Of a DNA stretch of 64,000 nucleotides, positions 1 through 11,667 are shown piece by piece. The notes under the pieces are model-generated. The model ran no database searches and was not told the origin of the DNA. It saw only the letters and a program-made list of their open reading frames with translations. This stretch comes from Fallopia convolvulus (lineage: Eukaryota > Streptophyta > Magnoliopsida > Caryophyllales > Polygonaceae), in NCBI GenBank assembly GCA_964016875.1, contig OZ024721.1, positions 6,081,001 to 6,145,000 on the forward strand, in the 5' to 3' direction. The position numbers and the translations under genes were made by a program. Numbering within the stretch: position 1 is the stretch's first letter; every line of letters begins with the position of its first letter.

Positions 1-406
1 GATTTTTTTCCTCGAGATATGTACTTTTTATCGAGAAAATCAAACTCATCACTATTTATACCCTTTTAGCAAGAAAATATTATCTCGGTACATCGATCAT
101 ATAGCTAAATATAGTTTTTGGTGAGAAAGTTATTTCATTGCTAAATGTATCTTTTTAGTGAGAAAATGTATTATGGTCAATATAAAGAGATGTTTTAGCG
201 ATAAAATTGATAAAAAAAATATAAAACCTACAAAATATCAAGAAAATGACTACTTTAATTTTAATATAAATAGTTATAATTCAATAATACGAAGTATATT
301 AAAATCCTAATAAAAACAATTTAATAGAATATAATATATGTATTTCTAGCAAACCTAGTAATTGGACTAGTGAAAACTAAATTTCAAATAAAAATGAGCT
401 AAAAGT

Positions 407-742
407 CTAACTATCAAGTGGTTGGTTGTTGAAGTTTGCCATAAACTCTTCAAATTTCTTCGTCTTCTCTTCCAATGCATTGATTTGCTCATTTTGAGAT
501 TTGATCTTATCTTCCAAGGCTTTGTTTTTATCATGCATTTCATGCAACGATGATTGAGAATGCTTAGCTGGTGTAGGACGAGGTCCAAAACCACAACCTT
601 TGATGTAGCCTGATTTTGCTCCAAGAACTTTTTTTACAGATTTCGTCATCGGTCATTGTGCGAGTTCCATCTTCTTTAGTTGTCTCTGTTCGCATTAGCA
701 CCATTTGATCATACAAATCGAGAAAATTGAGTAAAGCTTAAC
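407..742 (-). pseudogene. Transposase_24-like C-terminal fragment (CACTA-associated)
   Basis: Minus-strand coding remnant. It carries the motif GAKSGYIKGCGFGPRP and then a short coiled-coil-like tail (HEMHDKNKALEDKIKSQNEQ...). That is the layout of the C-terminus of plant Transposase_24/Ptta-En/Spm proteins, which accompany CACTA transposases. Upstream, in another frame, the reading EDGTRTMTDDEICKK continues the same family pattern. The two halves are separated by a one-base frame change at an A7 run (plus-strand T7 at 629-635), so the gene is broken or mis-assembled there. The 80-residue reading from the ATG at 649 is therefore probably not a real start. The region to about 2640 may contain further decayed exons on the same strand, but I cannot define them. 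Confidence 0.6.
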
Positions 743-3157
743 ACTATAATCTGGAAGCAATACCTATATACCAAAAAAGGAAAACATATGACATACATAT
801 AATTCTTTGGCTTTCGGATTCCACCCTTTTGTAGTGCTCTTATACTGACTTTCAAATTGATCAATTGCACCAAGCATCTCACCTTTTTGTATAGCCTACA
901 AAATCAAATAAGATATTTACGCAGTCAAACTTCCTGAACATGTATATTGAAACAACGCTATATGAACACAATCAATCATCATATACAAAGCTACTTAAAA
1001 TTGAAGGTAACAAATACACATTATTTCATGAATTACATCAAGCAGCAGGAAATTACCATAAACAATTTTAAACATGTATGAAATGAATACAAGGGTAGAT
1101 TTTGTAATATAAAGACATGAAATTACCATAAACAAGAAGCTCTAAGTAAGAATTGAAACTTACTAACAACTATAAACTTTTTTCTACCCCTAAATTGAAG
1201 GAAAATGAAAAAACAAGTCAAAAACTAGTATGAAAACAAAGTCAACAAACAATAAATAATAGCATCAAACACAAACAATAACAACAAACAACAATTATAA
1301 AAAAAGCATGTTTCTTCAGGTTAAATTATAACTGAAAAAAGTTGATGCATACAAAAGCAAACACTAAATGTACCATATTCATCTAAAGCCATTCACTCCA
1401 GAACTTTCTATAAAACATTAAAACATACATAATAAGACAAGTCAGCAGGCCATTCATTCATATACAACTAACATTTCATTAGCAAGCCATTCACTCCACA
1501 ACTTTCTATGTAGAATCTATTATTTTGCCTAAGCATTCAGATAAATAATGCAGCAGAATGAAGCTTATAGTCTTCTCAGCATTGCAAGCCCTAAATTTAT
1601 CTATATCTTGCATAATTGCATGCATGATAAAAGTAGACAGATAACGATGTATTTCAGCAACATATATTGGTTATTGAAATATGCAATCACACTTTTCATC
1701 AAATTCATTAATTTCTTCATTTGTCTTTCCTCTCTTACTTTCCCTCTCCATCACTTTCTTTCCCACATTATAGCAAACATAAAACACAGAACTTAGACTG
1801 ATAATAATCAATTAAAAATTAATCAAACATAAGAAGGATCTAATATTCTAATCATACCTGAAGGTGATCCAGTACAATAAGCTGTAGCTCTTTTCCTGTA
1901 ATACAGACAGTCTTTGATACACGTTTAAGTCCCTGCTTGGAACAACCTATAACCAGATCAGAACTAAAAAAGGAGGCCATTCGTTCAGACAATTCAAGAT
2001 AAAAAGGAGGCCATTCGTTCATATACAACAAGGCCAGTCAACATTCAACACAAATACAATAGACAATTCAACACAAATTCAACACGCTAGTGAACACAAA
2101 TTCAACAGGCCGGTGTGCACAAATCCAGCAGCTATTCAGCAAGCCAGTCTGCAGAAATCCAGCAGGTTCACATACACCAGGCCGGCCATTCAGCAAAGGT
2201 ATATTTTGAATGCAATTTTCGAGTGAACTTATATACAGCAAGATCAGAACTTATATACCCTGGCTTCTCTGACTTAGGAATAAACAAATCGAAATAGATC
2301 AGGAACCCTAATAAATTGAACTATAAATTGAAACCATAACAGTAAAATCGAAACAGATCAAGAACCATAACAGTAAAATCGAACTATAAATTGGAACCTA
2401 GAAAACCACATCAATCGAACGATAAAATTAAAACCTAGAAAACCACATCAAGAACCCTAATAAATTGCTGACCTGATAAACAAGAAGAGGAGATCGGAAC
2501 TGAACTGTAGATGGCGTCGCGTGGGATGGATAGATGAGATTGGAATTCAGATGTGTGAGAGCCAGAGAGAAAGAGAGGAACAACGCTCCTATCTTTTTCT
2601 GAACAATTTTGGAATTCGGATGTGCTCTCTCTAGATATTCAGATTTTTTTATGGAAAGAAAATCAATTAGAAAAAAATCTGCGCCTAAAAAATTTGTATT
2701 AACCGCCCAAATCTACATTAATATTGTTTTACCGCCAAACTAAATTGTCTAAAATTTCAATAGCGCTCTTTCATTTACCGCGTAATTAAATTGGCTAAAT
2801 TTGGCCACATTTTCATTTAGCTAAATTTTGTAGCAATTTTGTATCTTACACAATTAGTTTTCATAAAATTTTGTAATAATCTTATATTAATATTATTTAG
2901 AGAAAAATTATGAAAAAAGATATTATTAACAATTTAGTCCAAACCTGATTTTTTTTATTTGGTTTAATCTTATACTAAATTTTTTGATTCGGTTTTCTCG
3001 ATTAAAAAAAATCGGTTTGAGGAATCCAATATAATGTCAAAATTTCTGTTTTCAGTTCTATTTTTGTTATTTTTAACACCCTAGCTAATTACTAAACCGA
3101 AACCCTACCAATAAATGTATTGAGTATAAACTCTATAACCTCATCCCAATTTGAAAT
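743..3157. other. AT-rich CACTA interior, no supportable gene
   Basis: No convincing reading frame. The sequence at 1960-2180 repeats short phrases such as 'ggccattcgttca' and 'aattcaacacaaat'. The sequence at 2470-2600, read on the minus strand, resembles a transcript leader (CT-rich, then an ATG-poor stretch), possibly that of the Transposase_24-like gene. This is weak inference. Confidence 0.35.
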
Positions 3158-3400
3158 TGAAACCCAAACCCTAAACACCAAACCAAACCCCAAATCCAAA
3201 ACCTCCATAAAACCTAAAACCCTAACCCTAACCCTAATCCCAAACCCCTAAATCATAACCCTAAACCCAATACCATAAACCGAAAATCTAAATCCTATAT
3301 CACAAACCCTAAACCCTAGACCTTAGACCCTAAATCCTAAACCCTAGCCCAAACCGTACCAACTCCTAACCTCATACCCTAACCCTATACCTTAAACTTA
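3158..3400. repeat. Degenerate telomere-like (AAACCCTA)n tract
   Basis: About 240 bases dominated by variants of AAACCCTA/AACCCTA (runs such as aaccctaaccctaaccctaa and caaaccctaaaccctaga) mixed with point variants. The unit is that of the plant telomere read on the C-rich strand. The high divergence suggests an old interstitial tract and not an active telomere. No coding potential. Confidence 0.7.
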
Positions 3401-4254
3401 TAACAAAAAATCTAAAAACCTAGGCCAAACCCTTATATAGAAGCCTAAAAGTTGATCTATATAAGCCTAATCATTTCAAAGCTCTTCACTTACATATATA
3501 GAAGTTAAATGAGATGTTTCGTTTCTCTTACATATAGAAGTAGAAAAGACTATAACTTTTCACTCTAACATCTGTCTCGCTATTATGACCACTCATTTCG
3601 AAGCTCTTGACTCAAACTAGAATATAGATCCATAAAAAGAATCGATAGCATAAGCCGAGAGAAGCCAAATTGCAAGAAAGGTCAAAATCGGGGCATTTTA
3701 GGGTGGTTTTAAACGAAAAAGCGCAGATTTGGAGGCTTAAACGACATTTTTTTGAGATTCCTATTGGGACAAGCCCTTTGGACCTAAGAATAAGACCGTC
3801 TTTTCGAGAGCTTTCTTTTCGTGTATCATACGCCCCTATCCGACAACCGAGCGCAAAGTTACGCCCGTTTTAATCGACATGTGTCGGAACCGTCTACCAT
3901 TTAATCCAGACTCGACGGCTCCACTTTAACCATTATGAAAATCTACCACATTCATATTGTCGCTTAGGTCGAGACCTTCGAAACGAGTACTCACACTGCT
4001 CCAACGGATAATCGAGTCAAAAGTTACGGCCATTCAAAGCAACATCTACCACCCTACGCAGCAGTCCGGGAATGGACCACACTCAGCTATTTTGCCATGC
4101 CTTTACTTTGGTAATTTTTATTTATTAAAAAGAGATTCATTGTTATTGTTGATGTACTAATTGGTCCAATGGTACCAAGTGATTAGCATATGCGTGTTTA
4201 ACTGAGTTCAAATCCTGTTGGTGGTGGTAGCCAGCTCTTTTTTATTAAAGAGAA
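3401..4254. other. Unassigned sequence; possible pol III box remnant
   Basis: No gene is supported. The stretch 3640-4080 has slightly higher GC and LTR-like wording but no ends. At 4165-4235 the words 'tggtccaatggtacca' and 'gagttcaaatcc' resemble tRNA-type A and B boxes about 30 bases apart, as in a decayed tRNA-derived SINE head. No 3' tail or duplication was found. Confidence 0.3.
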
Positions 4255-5167
4255 TCTATAACTATATATTAAAGCTATACCTTTTCGAGCCACCAGAACG
4301 ATTCTGGCCCTACCTCATATTTTAAAAATTATTTTTTATTTCTATTATTATATTTTCTTTCTATTAAATTCTTTTTTAACTATTTAAATTTATCTATAAC
4401 ATCAAACAAATATCTATTTAGTATAACAATATCTTTTGAAAGCTTCCTTATACAAATATTTAAAATTAAAGATAAAATATTTAAAATATTTTAAAATAAA
4501 TTATATAAATCTTTTAGCATATATATTTTGACGAATTTATTTATACATATATATTGACTTTTTTTTATAATAAAAAATTAATGATAAATATTTATAATGT
4601 TTAAAATTAATAAAAATATTTAATAAAATATTTAATAGATATATTAAAATATTTGATAATCTCTAAATTTACATACATGGAAAGTAATAAAATATAAATA
4701 ATATAATATTTAATCTTATCTAATCTTTACTTTATCGAACCACAAATTAAGTTTGGTCCCATCTTAAATTAAATTAGTTAAATTTTAAATATTTTATATA
4801 ATTAAATTATCTTTATCTCATATTTTATTATATCTTATTTATTAAGTTAAATATATTTTTTAAATTCTTATCTCTACCATATTTGAATATATAAATTTTT
4901 TATTCATATTTTATCTTCTTTTTTTAATTAAATATCTATTAAACATCATCAAGAAAAAATAGAAATGTAATTATTTTATCTTAATAATATATCTTCATTC
5001 TCAACACTAAATTTAATCATTTATATTGATTAAAAAAATTATACATTTTACGAGCAATAAATTACTTCTATTAAATTTTATGTTATATTTTTATATATTA
5101 ATATCATATTTATAATATCTAAAAAATACTGAATCCTAGTCGTATATGGTACGACGGGTACAACTAG
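4255..5167 (+). mobile_element. Non-autonomous Helitron, 913 bp
   Basis: Starts TCTATAACTATATATTAAAG after an A (4254). Ends in CTAG (5164-5167) followed by T, with a 6-bp stem hairpin gtcgta/tacgac at 5139-5155 just upstream. These are the Helitron hallmarks: insertion between A and T, 5' TC, 3' hairpin plus CTRR. The interior is AT-rich and non-coding. The same 5' terminal wording recurs at 18089 and 18952, supporting a family. No RepHel gene is present. Confidence 0.7.
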
Positions 5168-5169
5168 TT

Positions 5170-5324
5170 CAATTAATTAGTGATGATGAACAAAGCAAGG
5201 TCGTGAGTGCACAATCAATACCAAGGAGAATTCAATTAATTAGTGATGATGAACAAAGCAAGGTCGTGAGTGCACAATCAATACCAAGGAGAATTCAATT
5301 AATTAGTGATGATGAACAAAGCAA
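5170..5324 (+). repeat. 63-bp tandem repeat, 2.5 copies
   Basis: Units start at 5170, 5233 and 5296. The first two are identical to the eye and the third stops after 29 bases. The period is a multiple of three, so a frame opening at 5146 (inside the Helitron 3' hairpin) reads a repeated 21-residue block containing LISDDEQSKVVSAQSIPRR, ending at 5334. I do not recognise the peptide. A short ORF of this kind may be chance. Confidence 0.9.
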
Positions 5325-5528
5325 TCTCGTCTGACTTGTTTAGGGCTTTGATTGATGAAGGAGATAGTAATTTTAGATAGAATTTATCCCAATAAATTAT
5401 ATATGACATAGGATTTTTAATAATGGAATTTTAGATATAATTTTTTTCAATGTACGTAAATTGCCCAAAATAGAAAATTTTATGTGACAAAATTCTAGAT
5501 GGTTTAATGTTAATATTTAGCATTAATA

Positions 5529-7060
5529 CTAGTTATACATGTCGTGCCCTGCACGACTACATGGATTTAATTCTTAATTTATTTATTAAATGTGATTATA
5601 ATTTAGTATAAAAAATTAAAAATAAAATGTATATTAAGCGTTAAAATGTGAGACGGAGCCAAAATCATTAAGGTGAGCCTAATATGATTTTGATGGCTTA
5701 ACGATAATTTATTTATGAAAACATATGAATAAAATTATTTTAAACAGAACAATTCAATTCTGCAAAGTTAAAATAGATTAAAAAAATCTAAATTCTTATA
5801 ACTTTTTAATCAAATTCAATTCTTTAAAATCTTTTAAATAAAAAGTTAAAAAGATAATAAATAAATAAAAGATAAAAAAGTAGGAGTAAAGATTGAATTT
5901 TTTAAAGATAAAAAATCTTTTATATTTACAGGAATAAGTCAAAAAGAAAATTAATGAAAAGATAATATAATTTTTTTTATCAAAATTCAATTTGTGCAAG
6001 TAATTACCTAGATATTGAAATTTTTTATTTTTCATCAAATTTTTATTTAAGATAAATCTTTTACATATATAGATGAAAAGATAAAGGTAAATAATTTTCT
6101 ATATTTTTAAATAAATTCGAATTAAAATTTTTATTTCACATAACTAGATATAAAGGAATTCAATTGAAAAAGATAAATTAATATAGATAAAAACTAATTT
6201 TTTAAATATAAGGTGGGGCCAAATCTATATAGTGACTCGAAAAGATACAATTTTTAGTATATAATTATATATAAATTATTATAAAAAATATTTAGCATTA
6301 ATATTAAATATTCCTATACTTTATTTTACATTAAATGGAATCGTTTTAAAATATGTAAATTGCCAAAAACACAAAATTATATATGGAAAAATCCTAGATG
6401 GTTTAATGTGGGAATAACATGTATGAAAAATCCTAGGTGGCACATGATAAGATCTTATGTGGCATGTAGTTTATAATTTGGTAAAAAAAACATGTTTGAA
6501 AAATCCTAGGTGGTAGACGATAAGATCTTAGATATAATCTTTCTAAGTTAAATAAATTATCATATAAAATATTTATAAACCATTAGTTTAGATAGAATCT
6601 TTCCTAAATAATTTAATCTTATTTTTATAATATCCTAAAATAAGTATGGTAAAATCCTACTTGGCAAATAGCTTATATTGTGATCGAAAAAATAACTTAA
6701 ATAAATTATTATAAATAATATTCATCAATAATATTTTACCAAATATTTAATGCTTTTATAGTTTATTTGATTTTAGATATGATCTTTTTAAGTTAAATAA
6801 ATTATCATATCAAATATTTAAGATTAATACTTAAGATTTAACATTAGATAACATCTTTATTTTGGATAGAATCTTTCCTAGATTAATTTATCCTATTGCT
6901 ATATTATCCTAAAATAATATCAACATATATAAATTCCCAAAATAAAACATCCTATGTGGCGAAATCCTAGGTGGCTTAACGTGGAAACGACACGTAGAAA
7001 AATCCTAGGTGGCGCAACGTGGTGGCCTTATTCCTTGCGTCTTTTATATATATACATAGA
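5529..7060 (-). mobile_element. Non-autonomous Helitron, 1532 bp
   Basis: Read on the minus strand it starts TCTATGTATATATATAAAAG (7060 down) after an A. It ends with hairpin gtcgtg/cacgac (plus 5541-5557) and CTAG (5529-5532) followed by T. The element at 16743-17768 is the same family in the opposite orientation, sharing both ends and interior phrases such as 'ccaccacgttgcgccaccta' and 'gggcaagtaattac' (on either strand). This copy is longer by about 500 bases of internal AT-rich sequence. Confidence 0.8.
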
Positions 7061-7386
7061 TTGAATCCTATTATAGTTTATTTTATTTTAGGTAAATAAA
7101 TTATTTTAGATAAAATCTTTCTTAAATTAATTTATCTTATTTTTTATATTATCTTCAAAATTTTAAAATAAATATTTATTTAGGAAAGCAATCATGAATA
7201 TATAAGATAAGTTTTTTATCATTTTGAATTAAAATCAATTTATATAGAATTTTTTACATCATAAATGGATAAAAAAACATAGATAATGTAGTTTGTATCA
7301 TTTTGTAATTTTTCTTTTTTTATAAGAGATAAAATATAAAGGAAAAATACAAATCATAAAAGAAAATAATTTACTAATTGAAAATT

Positions 7387-7770
7387 TTAATAAATATAAT
7401 GTACTTTTAGCGAGGAAATAAAAATTTCATCATATATAGTGACGAAGTTATTATGTCCTCGTTGAATGTTTTTAACAACGAAAATAATAAATGCTTCAAA
7501 ATTTGTCGTTGTTGACCTTAAGCGTACAAATAGCGATGAACCAATATATTTGTCGTAGAATGTGATGTTTAACAAGGAATATAAGTTTCTCGTTAAAAGT
7601 GAAGTCACATTTAAAGAGGAATTAATTCCTCGCCAAAAGCCACATTTAGCGAGGAAAATAAATTTCTCGCTAAAAGCATATAGCGACGAAGTTATTACGT
7701 CCTCGTTGAATGTTTTCGGCGACAAAAATATTCCTCGATAAATGCTTCAAAATTCGTCGTTGTTGACCTT
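7387..7770. repeat. CACTA subterminal repeats
   Basis: Multiple copies of 'ttagcgaggaaa', 'ttcctcgc', 'gtcctcgttgaatgttt' and 'tgcttcaaaattcgtcgttgttgacctta' in both orientations. The block of about 230 bases starting near 7497 is largely repeated at 11320-11460. Such subterminal arrays are the transposase-binding region of CACTA elements. A minus-strand open frame here (7387-7725) is a by-product of the repeats. Confidence 0.7.
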
Positions 7771-7804
7771 ACATTTTATGAGACCAAATTATGGGTACTA
7801 ATAA

Positions 7805-10800
7805 TGTAATACTCGGGTCTCGGAAGTCCAAGAATAGTCCTTTCATGCGCCTTCCTCTCCCTATCCAGTTGTTCTATCTATTACCTTGGACCAAGAGGCC
7901 CAATTTCCTTTAGTTCTTCCTTTGTTGACGTTGGGCTCAGAAGCTGTTTGAGTCGGCCCAGTTGAAAGGCCCAAGCCTTGCCTCTTTTATTTCCTCGTTG
8001 GTAGTCTGCCTTTGGCAGGAACCCTAAATACACCCGCCTCCTCCCTTTGTTACTCAGAGAGCGACAGTAAGAGCTTGGGATCCGCCACCGCAATTTCGGT
8101 CCCAAGAAGACGAGCATTGCCGCGCTCGCTCGTTCCCCAAAACCCTCATTCCTCGTCATCAAGGTCCGTGATGGGACTCGACCGGTTGTTGCCGCCGGAC
8201 CGTTTGGCTAGACCCATCGCAACTCCTTTGTTTCTAATCCCGATCTGTCTTGCTCGTCATCGTTCCACCTCAATCGGGGCCACCGTCGTTGTTTGAGCAC
8301 GTTCGCTCGCTCGACGCCAGTCAAATACGCCATCCTTTCTCCTTGGGAGCACAGATCGAGCATTCCTGGCCACAGATCTCGCCATCCCGCGCAAGAACTC
8401 GCCAGTCTCACCGCAAGTCATCTCCGCCATCGTTGTTCGCAATCTTCTTTGCCATGGGCGTCGCCGATCTGGTTCTGACCAGATTGAGAGGCGCCATTCT
8501 CGCTACACTAAAGACGAGTCGTTTTGATTTCGAATCGCGACCTCGGCACTAATGTTGATTGTTTTCTGCCCGGTTGAGTTCCTCAGGTTGGATCCCTGGT
8601 TCGTCTTCTTTGAATAAATGTCTTGCGGATTAGAGTTTCTATGTTAAAGTTGCATGAATTAATTTCCTTGTGTTGTAATCTGATGTAAATGTAACTAGAG
8701 ATTGGTTCTTGATTGTGTTTGTCGTTGACTGTTTGGGTTAGGGGTAAGTAAAGGGTGTGTAATCTGTTTTGTAATTAGATATGTGGGTGGATGTGAATTC
8801 GAGCTTTCAATCGACTTTCAGATCTTTAGTTTTGTGGTTTTGGTAATTGAAATCAAGGATATGCTTAATTCTCTATATATTGATTTGTGTTTAGATGGGG
8901 AGTTTAATTAGTGCTAGCTGGTCATGTATGTGCCTATTTAATCTATACAAAAATGTAATTGAATTGTGACATTGGAGGTACTGTTTTCGATCGCTTAATG
9001 GGACTCGATCAAACTTGAGAATGTTGGAGCTTTCCTGATGAAGTTTTATATTAGCTTATTTATATATAAGCTCTTAAACTAGATCTAATTAGTAGGATTT
9101 TATTAAGTTAGGATGATTAACTATGTATATATATAGATACGTGTTCATGGTTGATCAAATGTGTGTGTTTCATTAATTAAGCTTTGTTCTTAGGTGATAA
9201 TGATTATACATGTAGGTGATCAATTAAGTTAGTTAATTTAATTATACACACACGTTGTTTAGTAATTAAGATTAGGCTAGTTAAAAGTTTAAAATAAGTT
9301 AGTATGATAGTTGAAAGGATCAATCTGGGTTAACTAGCTAGTTTAGTTAATTAGTTCGATGGTATGCTTTAAGGCTATTGAGCTTGGGATAGTTACCTAT
9401 TCCCGAGTTCAATTTTTGTTGGAGACCATCGGAATACTAAGTGTACCGTTAATATGTTTAGGAGATCGCTACCACACGGGTTCTTAGCTTTTCGCAATCG
9501 TCAAGAAATTCGTCATTCCAGGTAAGTCGTTCTACGACTTGCTCGGCTTAATTCAATTCTTGTTAGATTGAGTGCCATGTATGTGGAATTGGTTTTGGGA
9601 ACTAGTCCCTCTGCATATTAATTCTTTTAAAGTGAATTTTTCTCTCTATGCTTGTGAATGTTGTAATTGTATTTGAAAATTGTGTTGTACTCATATTTGA
9701 AAATTGTGTTTGTAATTGTATTGTAATTGCGATTGTGATTGTGCGTTTGAAACTTGTAATTGTAATTGTCTTTGTGAATGTAAATGTGTTTGTGTTTGTG
9801 CTTGTGCTTGTACTGGTGTTGAAGTTGTAATTGTATTTGTAATTGTGGGTGTAGCTATAACTGTGATTGTGATTCGGCTTGTGGTTTTAAGTTTGATTGT
9901 GATTGTAATTCTGACTGTAACTATGAGTGTGCTTGTAATCGTAATTGTATGGTGACTGCGTCTGCAAATATGATTGTGTTTGAATCGAAATTGTGAATGC
10001 GTTCGAATTGAAATTGTGGTTGTGCTTGTTATTGTGATTGTGACTTGTTCAGGCTTATTTTCTTCCGCTGCGTGTTTGTTTTCGTTGTTCGAAGTTAATC
10101 GTTTGTCGACTTGCTTTGCTTACGACCATTATGTGTTAAATAATTGAATTGAATGTGCAAACCTTATTTTAGAATGATTTCTAATTACGTGCTTGTATAT
10201 GTTTTTGGAATTATGAAAAATCAATTTTAAACCTTTTTCGTTATGTGTGCACTGGGTTCCACCGGCATGGCCATGGAGCACGGGATAAGCTGAAGAAGAA
10301 GTGGCCCCCGAGCATGGTCATGCGGCTGGAAGGGACCCCCTTCTAAAAATAAACTAAATTGTTTTGGCAAATGCTCTAGTAGAGGTTTAGCCGGGGAAAG
10401 AAGGGTGAACGAAGGAAATGGACACGTGTATAGGACGCGCCTTGACCGTGTGCCATAGATGAGAGGCCGGAGGGCGCCATATGGATTTAAGGAGGATGTT
10501 TGATTAATATGTAACTTGATGGGCTTTGTTTGATTGGTCTTGTATTGATGGGCTTGGTTGCTCTGAATGTATTTTGTGGTTTTATATGTTGGTGATATCC
10601 TTATGAAAGTTACTAATATCTTCGTCGTTGTTACTATTATTGATGTTATCCTTATTAGTGATGCCACTGTGATAATGTTGTATTTTAATGTGGATATAAT
10701 TGTAGTGTTGTCTGTATGTGTGTATGTGTTTGTGTGGTTGCGTGTCTGTGTGTGTTGTTGTGTGATTATTTAACATTAAGTGTTGAATTGATATGAATCG

Positions 10801-11312
10801 AAGACTATTTATTTATGTGTGAATTTTGATTGCTAGGACTCTGTGTGGTTTTTCAAACGTTCTATATGCATCTCACGCTTTCTAGCTTGAATTAGAATTG
10901 TAGCTGACCCTTCGGGGAATATTTTTACAGTTTCAGGTACTTTTCAAGAATCGTGATGGTTTATCTGCAAAGTGGTGAAGCGGATGTTGACGACGTGTCA
11001 TTAGGTCGGATCGTTGGGATCGAGTTATTGATGTACTAAAAGTTGTCTGTGAATTGTTTTGTTACTAATTGGATAGAACTGGTTTAGGATAGTTTGAGAT
11101 TACAAAATGGTCTGATTGATATCTTTTGTTATGATGTCTAGAATACTATCATGTCTTATACATTCAGTTTAAAAATAAAGGTTGGAAGTTTTATTTGTTT
11201 CTCGCCGTGCCCGAGTTGCAAGATCCTAGCGAACTTGTTGTTAAACGAATCTGAGTAGTCCCAGACAGGGTCTACCACCGAGTGGCGCCCCGGCGAATGT
11301 CGGGGTGTTACA
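7805..11312 (+). mobile_element. Solo-LTR-like insertion (Ty3/gypsy type), 3508 bp
   Basis: Begins TGTAATACTCGGG and ends GGGGTGTTACA, the TG...CA pattern of the chromoviral LTRs seen elsewhere in this window (26824-29492, 56042-59188). The 7-mer ACTAATA lies on both sides (7797-7803 and 11313-11319), with one extra A on the left. The flanking CACTA sequence resumes exactly after the insertion ('actaatagcgatgaacc'), so boundaries are good to within a base or two. The interior has a GC-rich stretch (8000-8550) with overlapping meaningless frames, a TG-rich microsatellite, and no gag/pol. A solo LTR is the best reading; a large non-coding element is the alternative. Confidence 0.65.
9645..10040 (+). 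repeat. TGTAAT/TGTTTG hexamer-like low-complexity tract
   Basis: About 400 bases of drifting hexamers (ttgtaattgta, gtgtttgtgcttgtgc, gtgattgtgatt). Two overlapping open frames rich in Val/Ile or Cys/Asn result from this composition and are not genes. The tract lies inside the LTR-like insertion. Confidence 0.85.
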
Positions 11313-11486
11313 ACTAATAGCGATGAACCAACATATTTGTCGTAGAATGTGATGTTTAACAATGAATATAAGTTTCTCGCTAAAAGTGAAATCACACATT
11401 AAATCCCTCGCCAAAAGCCTCATTTAGCGAGGAAAATAAATTTCTCGCTAAATCAATGGTCGCAAAAAAACATTTCTGTTGTAGTG
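11313..11486 (-). repeat. CACTA terminal inverted repeat and subterminal region
   Basis: Terminus at 11486. The minus-strand reading starts CACTACAACAGAAATG, followed by inverted and direct 'tagcgagg' and 'tttctcgcta' words. The adjoining 11487 onward is non-CACTA repeat sequence. A three-base target duplication cannot be verified because the other end is off-window. Confidence 0.75.
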
Positions 11487-11667
11487 ATTAAAGTCCGGCA
11501 TATATGAAACTTTAAAGAAAAAGCCAATCCCATTCTTCCAATCATACAACACAAGCAACTTTGATCTTTATCAAAGTTAGAGTAATTATCCTTAGGTGAT
11601 TTTGTGCAATAATGCATAAATATTTAAAGGTATAAGTACGTTAAAGATTGAGTACTATAACGACATA
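11487..11667. repeat. Fragment A of unclassified repeat (copies B and C elsewhere)
   Basis: From 11487 to about 11573 the sequence matches 13292-13380 and 39392-39480 with few changes (phrases 'catatatgaaacttt', 'ttcttccaatcataca', 'tttgatctttatcaaagt'), then diverges. It is a partial third copy cut on the left by the CACTA terminus. Confidence 0.75.

Larger units (their letters stand above)
1..11486. mobile_element. Decayed CACTA (En/Spm) element, composite, left end outside window
   Basis: The right edge is a CACTA terminus: read on the minus strand from 11486 it begins CACTACAACAGAAATG, followed by subterminal repeats of the 'tagcgagg / tcctcgctaaa' type. The same subterminal vocabulary fills 7400-7770 and 11313-11460, and diverged forms (tcgagaaaat, tttagtgagaaaat) lie at 1-180. 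A Transposase_24-like fragment sits near the left. The terminus abuts a repeat (11487 on) whose uninterrupted copy is at 13292, so the end is a real insertion boundary. Nested inside are Helitrons (4255-5167, 5529-7060) and an LTR insertion (7805-11312). Treating 1-7770 and 11313-11486 as one element is inference; the other terminus is not in the window. Confidence 0.55.

Noticed and set aside
8012..8552. Several overlapping open frames of 60-100 codons on both strands
   Set aside because: They lie in the GC-rich part of an LTR-like insertion; no frame is favoured and no domain is recognisable.
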